From Mesorhizobium sp. STM 4661 (lineage in GTDB: Bacteria; Pseudomonadota; Alphaproteobacteria; Rhizobiales; Rhizobiaceae): DNA of 64,000 bases. Within the stretch, counting starts at the first letter, position 1. Every line of letters begins with the position of its first letter. Both the position numbers and the translations under genes were made by a program. Below, piece by piece: positions 60,933 through 64,000 of the stretch. The stretch lies in the NCBI RefSeq assembly GCF_000359125.1, contig NZ_CAAF010000056.1:1-64000 (forward strand). Reading direction: 5' to 3'. The notes under the pieces are model-generated. The model ran no database searches. It saw nothing but the letters and a program-made list of their open reading frames with translations, and was not told the origin of the DNA.

Positions 60933-61907
60933 ATGAGTGCCGTCCTGCCTTCGAGCGCCTCACTGTACGACCGCGTTCGGCGCGTTATCCCACCGATCGA
61001 GTGGTCGGTCTTCGTCGAGGATATCGACGCAATCCTGAATCTGAAGCGACAGCGCAATGCGGTCATCCTGGCGCATAACTACCAGACGCCGGAGATTTTT
61101 CACTGCGTGGCTGACATCGTCGGCGACAGCCTGGCGCTGGCCCGCAAGGCGATGACAGTCGATGCCGAAATCATCGTGCTCGCGGGCGTGCATTTTATGG
61201 CCGAGACCGCCAAGCTCCTCAATCCGGACAAGACCGTGCTCATCCCGGATCTCGGCGCCGGCTGTTCGCTGGCCGAGTCGATCACCGCCGAAGACGTGCG
61301 CCTGATGCGGCAGCGTTATCCGAGCGTTCCAGTGGTGACCTACGTCAACACCTCCGCCGCGGTGAAGGCTGAATCCGACATCTGCTGCACCTCGGGCAAT
61401 GCGCTCGCGGTGGTGAAATCGCTCGGCGCGCCTCGTGTGATCATGCTGCCCGATGAATATCTGGCGAAGAACATCGCGGCGCAGACCAAGGTCGAGATCA
61501 TTGCCTGGAAGGGGCGCTGCGAGGTGCACGAACGCTTCACCGCGGCCGACATCCGCGAGCTGCGTGAGGCCCATCCCGGCATCAGTGTACTTGCCCATCC
61601 CGAATGTCCGCCTGAAGTGGTCGCGGAAGCCGACTTCGCCGGCTCGACGGCGGCGATGTCCGACTATGTCGCGCGGCATAGGCCGGCGCGTGTGGTGCTG
61701 ATGACGGAATGTTCCATGAGCGACAACGTCGCGGTCGAGCATCCGGAAGTAGATTTCGTGCGCCCATGCAATCTGTGCCCGCATATGAAGCGCATCACGC
61801 TCGCCAACATCCGGACCGCGCTCGAGGAGAACCGCCACGTCGTCACGATCGATCCTCATGTCGCTGAACGGGCCCGCTGGGCTGTGGAACGCATGCTCTT
61901 TGTATGA
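60933..61907 (+). CDS. nadA: Quinolinate synthase NadA
   Basis: 324 aa from MSAVLPSSASLYDRV after GGAGG. The three cluster cysteines are in LGAGCSLAES, GRCEVHERF and CNLCPHMK. Substrate residues include AHNYQTPEI and CCTSGNA. It condenses iminoaspartate with dihydroxyacetone phosphate to quinolinate. First gene of nadABC; it overlaps nadB by 4 bases. Confidence 0.95.
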   Translation: MSAVLPSSASLYDRVRRVIPPIEWSVFVEDIDAILNLKRQRNAVILAHNYQTPEIFHCVADIVGDSLALARKAMTVDAEIIVLAGVHFMAETAKLLNPDKTVLIPDLGAGCSLAESITAEDVRLMRQRYPSVPVVTYVNTSAAVKAESDICCTSGNALAVVKSLGAPRVIMLPDEYLAKNIAAQTKVEIIAWKGRCEVHERFTAADIRELREAHPGISVLAHPECPPEVVAEADFAGSTAAMSDYVARHRPARVVLMTECSMSDNVAVEHPEVDFVRPCNLCPHMKRITLANIRTALEENRHVVTIDPHVAERARWAVERMLFV

Positions 61908-63445
61908 CGGCGGACATCCATCACATTGGCGGAGCGCCGGTCATCATCGGCGCTGGTATCGCCGGGCTCATGACGGCGCTACACTTGGCGCCGCAACCAG
62001 TCGTCCTTCTGTCAAGGACCTCGCTCGGAACCGAAGCCTCGAGCATTCTAGCCCAGGGCGGGCTCGCAGCGAGTCTGGGGGAGGACGACAGCCCCGACCT
62101 GCACCTCGCCGATACGCTTGCTGCCGGCGATGGGCTTTGCGACGAACAAATGGCCAGGCGGGTGGTAGAGGCCGCACCTCAAGCCGTCGAGAATCTCATT
62201 CGTCTTGGTACTCCTTTCGACCGCTCGCTAGACGGGAGGCTGCAGCTGGGCCTGGAAGCGGCGCATTCGCGTCGCCGCATCGTGCACGCCGCCGGCGACG
62301 CAACTGGCCGCGAGTTGTTTCGGGCGCTACTCGGCGTGGCGCGGCGAACCCGTTCGATCACGATCATGGAAGGCATGACAGCGCTTCGCTTGGTTGTCGC
62401 AGAGGGCAGCATTGTTGGCTTGCTGACTGTCCTGCATGGCGCCGTGTTCGCATTGCCCACACGCCGCGTGGTGCTGGCGACCGGTGGTATAGGCGGCCTG
62501 TTTTGCGATACAACCAATCCGCTCTCCTCATTCGGGCACGGCCTGGCGCTGGCAGCCTGTGCTGGAGCGGAACTAGCCGATCTCGAATTCGTGCAATTCC
62601 ACCCGACGGCCCTCGACATTGCGCGCCGGCCAATGCCGCTTGTCAGCGAAGCAGTGCGTGGCGAAGGCGCGGTGCTGATCGATGAGCACGGCCATCGCTT
62701 CCTGGCAGACACGCCCGGGGCAGAACTCGCATCGCGCGATGTGGTCGCGCGGGCGATCTCGGATCAGCTCGCAGCCGGGCATGGCGTCTATCTCGATGCC
62801 CGACATTGTCTCGGGCAGAAATTCGCAAGACGCTTTCCGGCAATCGACGCTATTTGCAAGCATGCCGGCATCGATCCGGCGGTGGAACCCATTCCCGTGC
62901 GACCCGCTGCTCACTATCACATGGGCGGCGTGGCCGTTGACGCCGAGGGGCGAACTTCCGTTAGCGGCCTGTGGGCCTGTGGCGAAGTCGCATGCACAGG
63001 ACTGCATGGCGCCAACCGCCTTGCCAGCAACTCGCTGACCGAAGCGGTTGCAACCGCCGCCTGGGTGGCTGAAAGCGTCGCGGCTACCGCTGCGGGTTGG
63101 CAGTGGCCTAGGCTTCCGGCAACTGTTCCCATCCGGCCCGACCCTTCACCTATTCGCCCGATTGTGTCCAATGCGCTTGGCATTGTTCGGGATGGGAAAT
63201 CATTGCGAGACACGGTCGCGACACTGCTGCCGATCTCTGTTTGCGAGACGGCCGCGGCCGATCCGGCCCTGGTGGCATTGTTGATGGCGATCGCCGCCCT
63301 TCGGCGCGAGGAGAGCCGCGGCTCCCACTATCGATCCGATTTCCCCGGGCGCGATGCCGCCGCCCTCCCCTCACGACTGACGCTCTGCACAGCTTTTGAG
63401 AATGCCGTCACGCTCAGATGGCAAGCATCCGAACGGAGCCGTTGA
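61904..63445 (+). CDS. nadB: L-aspartate oxidase NadB
   Basis: 513 aa. FAD loop VIIGAGIAGLMTALHLA, SILAQGGLAASLGEDDS, the fumarate-reductase-like HPTALD region (EFVQFHPTALDIARRPM), RDVVARAI and HYHMGGVAVD near residue 345. It oxidises aspartate to iminoaspartate for NadA. The frame starts with an ATGA overlap. Confidence 0.95.
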   Translation: MTADIHHIGGAPVIIGAGIAGLMTALHLAPQPVVLLSRTSLGTEASSILAQGGLAASLGEDDSPDLHLADTLAAGDGLCDEQMARRVVEAAPQAVENLIRLGTPFDRSLDGRLQLGLEAAHSRRRIVHAAGDATGRELFRALLGVARRTRSITIMEGMTALRLVVAEGSIVGLLTVLHGAVFALPTRRVVLATGGIGGLFCDTTNPLSSFGHGLALAACAGAELADLEFVQFHPTALDIARRPMPLVSEAVRGEGAVLIDEHGHRFLADTPGAELASRDVVARAISDQLAAGHGVYLDARHCLGQKFARRFPAIDAICKHAGIDPAVEPIPVRPAAHYHMGGVAVDAEGRTSVSGLWACGEVACTGLHGANRLASNSLTEAVATAAWVAESVAATAAGWQWPRLPATVPIRPDPSPIRPIVSNALGIVRDGKSLRDTVATLLPISVCETAAADPALVALLMAIAALRREESRGSHYRSDFPGRDAAALPSRLTLCTAFENAVTLRWQASERSR

Positions 63446-63446
63446 C

Positions 63447-64000
63447 ATGACTTCACTTGCACCACTTCCCCAGATCATCATGGAGCCCATCGTTCGTTGT
63501 GCCCTGCTTGAAGACCTGGGCAGAGCCGGCGACATCACGAGCGATGCGATCATCCCCGCCGATTGCAAAGCGACGCTGGCGTTGAATGCCCGGCAGGCAG
63601 GCGTTGTTGCCGGGCTCGACTTGGTCATGTTTGCCTTCCTGCTGGTCGATCCCGGGATCAGCATCCAGCTGCGGTGTCCTGAGGGCGGCAAGGTTTCGGC
63701 CGGCCAGACCATCGCGATCGTAAACGGGCCGGCGCGCAGCCTGCTGACGGCGGAGCGGACGGCGCTCAATTTCTTATGCAAACTCAGCGGCATCGCGACG
63801 GCAACGGCTACGCTCGTAAACGCGGTGAGGGGCCATAACGCAAAAATCGTGTGCACACGCAAAACGACGCCCGGCCTGCGTGTCCTGGAAAAGTATGCGG
63901 TACGAGCGGGCGGCGGTGCCAATCACCGCTTCGCGCTCGACGACGCCGTGCTGATCAAGGACAACCACATCGCCATTGCCGGCGATATCCGCACCGCAAT
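63447..64000 (+). CDS. nadC: Nicotinate-nucleotide pyrophosphorylase NadC (truncated by window end)
   Basis: Starts MTSLAPLPQIIMEPIVRCAL one base after the nadB stop, and 184 codons are visible. EDLGRAGDITSDAIIP, SGIATATATL, CTRKTTPGLRVLEKYAV and GGGANHRFALDDAVLIKDNH are the phosphoribosyltransferase signatures that bind quinolinate and PRPP. The remaining third lies beyond the window. Confidence 0.95.
   Translation, partial: MTSLAPLPQIIMEPIVRCALLEDLGRAGDITSDAIIPADCKATLALNARQAGVVAGLDLVMFAFLLVDPGISIQLRCPEGGKVSAGQTIAIVNGPARSLLTAERTALNFLCKLSGIATATATLVNAVRGHNAKIVCTRKTTPGLRVLEKYAVRAGGGANHRFALDDAVLIKDNHIAIAGDIRTA

Overview
The window reads as part of the symbiosis island (a nodulation and nitrogen-fixation integrative element) of a Mesorhizobium, closest in gene content to the Mesorhizobium loti island. 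Support: GC-rich alphaproteobacterial coding; nif/fix genes with two nifA copies; a LacI-family FixV-like regulator directly upstream of the second nifA; a second rpoN paired with a peroxiredoxin gene; Nod-factor fucosylation genes (nodZ, noeL, nolK) behind a nod box; a dct locus; and a nadABC operon. Relics of genes and insertion sequences are common, as expected on such islands. No tRNA, rRNA, CRISPR array, integrase or attachment site was recognised.

Layout. 1-0.6 kb: remains of a defence-like locus (start of an OLD-family nuclease joined to the end of a UvrD-like helicase). 0.6-7.0 kb: peptide-type ABC importer and a DeoR regulator, all on the minus strand. 7.0-16.7 kb: a probable phosphonate biosynthesis cluster (PEP mutase, class I aminotransferase, nucleotidyltransferase, CDP-alcohol phosphatidyltransferase, methyltransferase, asparagine-synthetase-like amidotransferase, a nucleotidyltransferase-like/PLP fusion, and an opposing alkaline-phosphatase-superfamily gene). 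A sigma-54 type promoter with NifA-type sites lies upstream. 17.2-22.6 kb: an oxidative cluster (cytochrome P450, ferredoxin, NTF2-like protein, double short-chain dehydrogenase, luciferase-like monooxygenase) resembling the y4v genes of Sinorhizobium fredii NGR234.

24-41.4 kb is the nitrogen-fixation core: prxS-rpoN2; nifQ-fdxB and a small metalloprotein; an ABC exporter; nifS-nifW; fixABCX-nifA; nifB-fdxN-nifZ-nifT and a SIR2-like gene. NifA sites (TGT-N10-ACA) and -24/-12 promoters can be read before prxS, fixA, nifB, nifS and the exporter. Three segments are reiterated copies of a nifH promoter with the first nifH codons. One drives the exporter, one heads the P450 operon, and one precedes a recognisable nifH relic; the last two have lost the -12 GC. 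nifHDKEN, nifX and nifU are absent here, and iscN/hesB and a nifX-associated gene survive only as relics.

42.5-46 kb: nodZ-noeL-nolK, which make and attach the fucose of the Nod factor. 46-50.7 kb: mobile-element debris (two IS481-type relics in opposite orientation, an intact IS110-type transposase, a metK relic) around an FAD amino-acid-oxidase-like gene. 50.7-55.6 kb: dctD-dctB and divergent dctA for C4-dicarboxylate uptake, the carbon supply of bacteroids. 55.9-59.3 kb: fixV, a relic of a sugar-phosphate-isomerase gene, and nifA2. 59.9-64 kb: nadQ and nadABC (nadC runs off the end). Regulatory reading: FixV and sigma-54 are expected to activate nifA2; NifA with RpoN2 then drives nif/fix genes, prxS-rpoN2 and plausibly the phosphonate genes.
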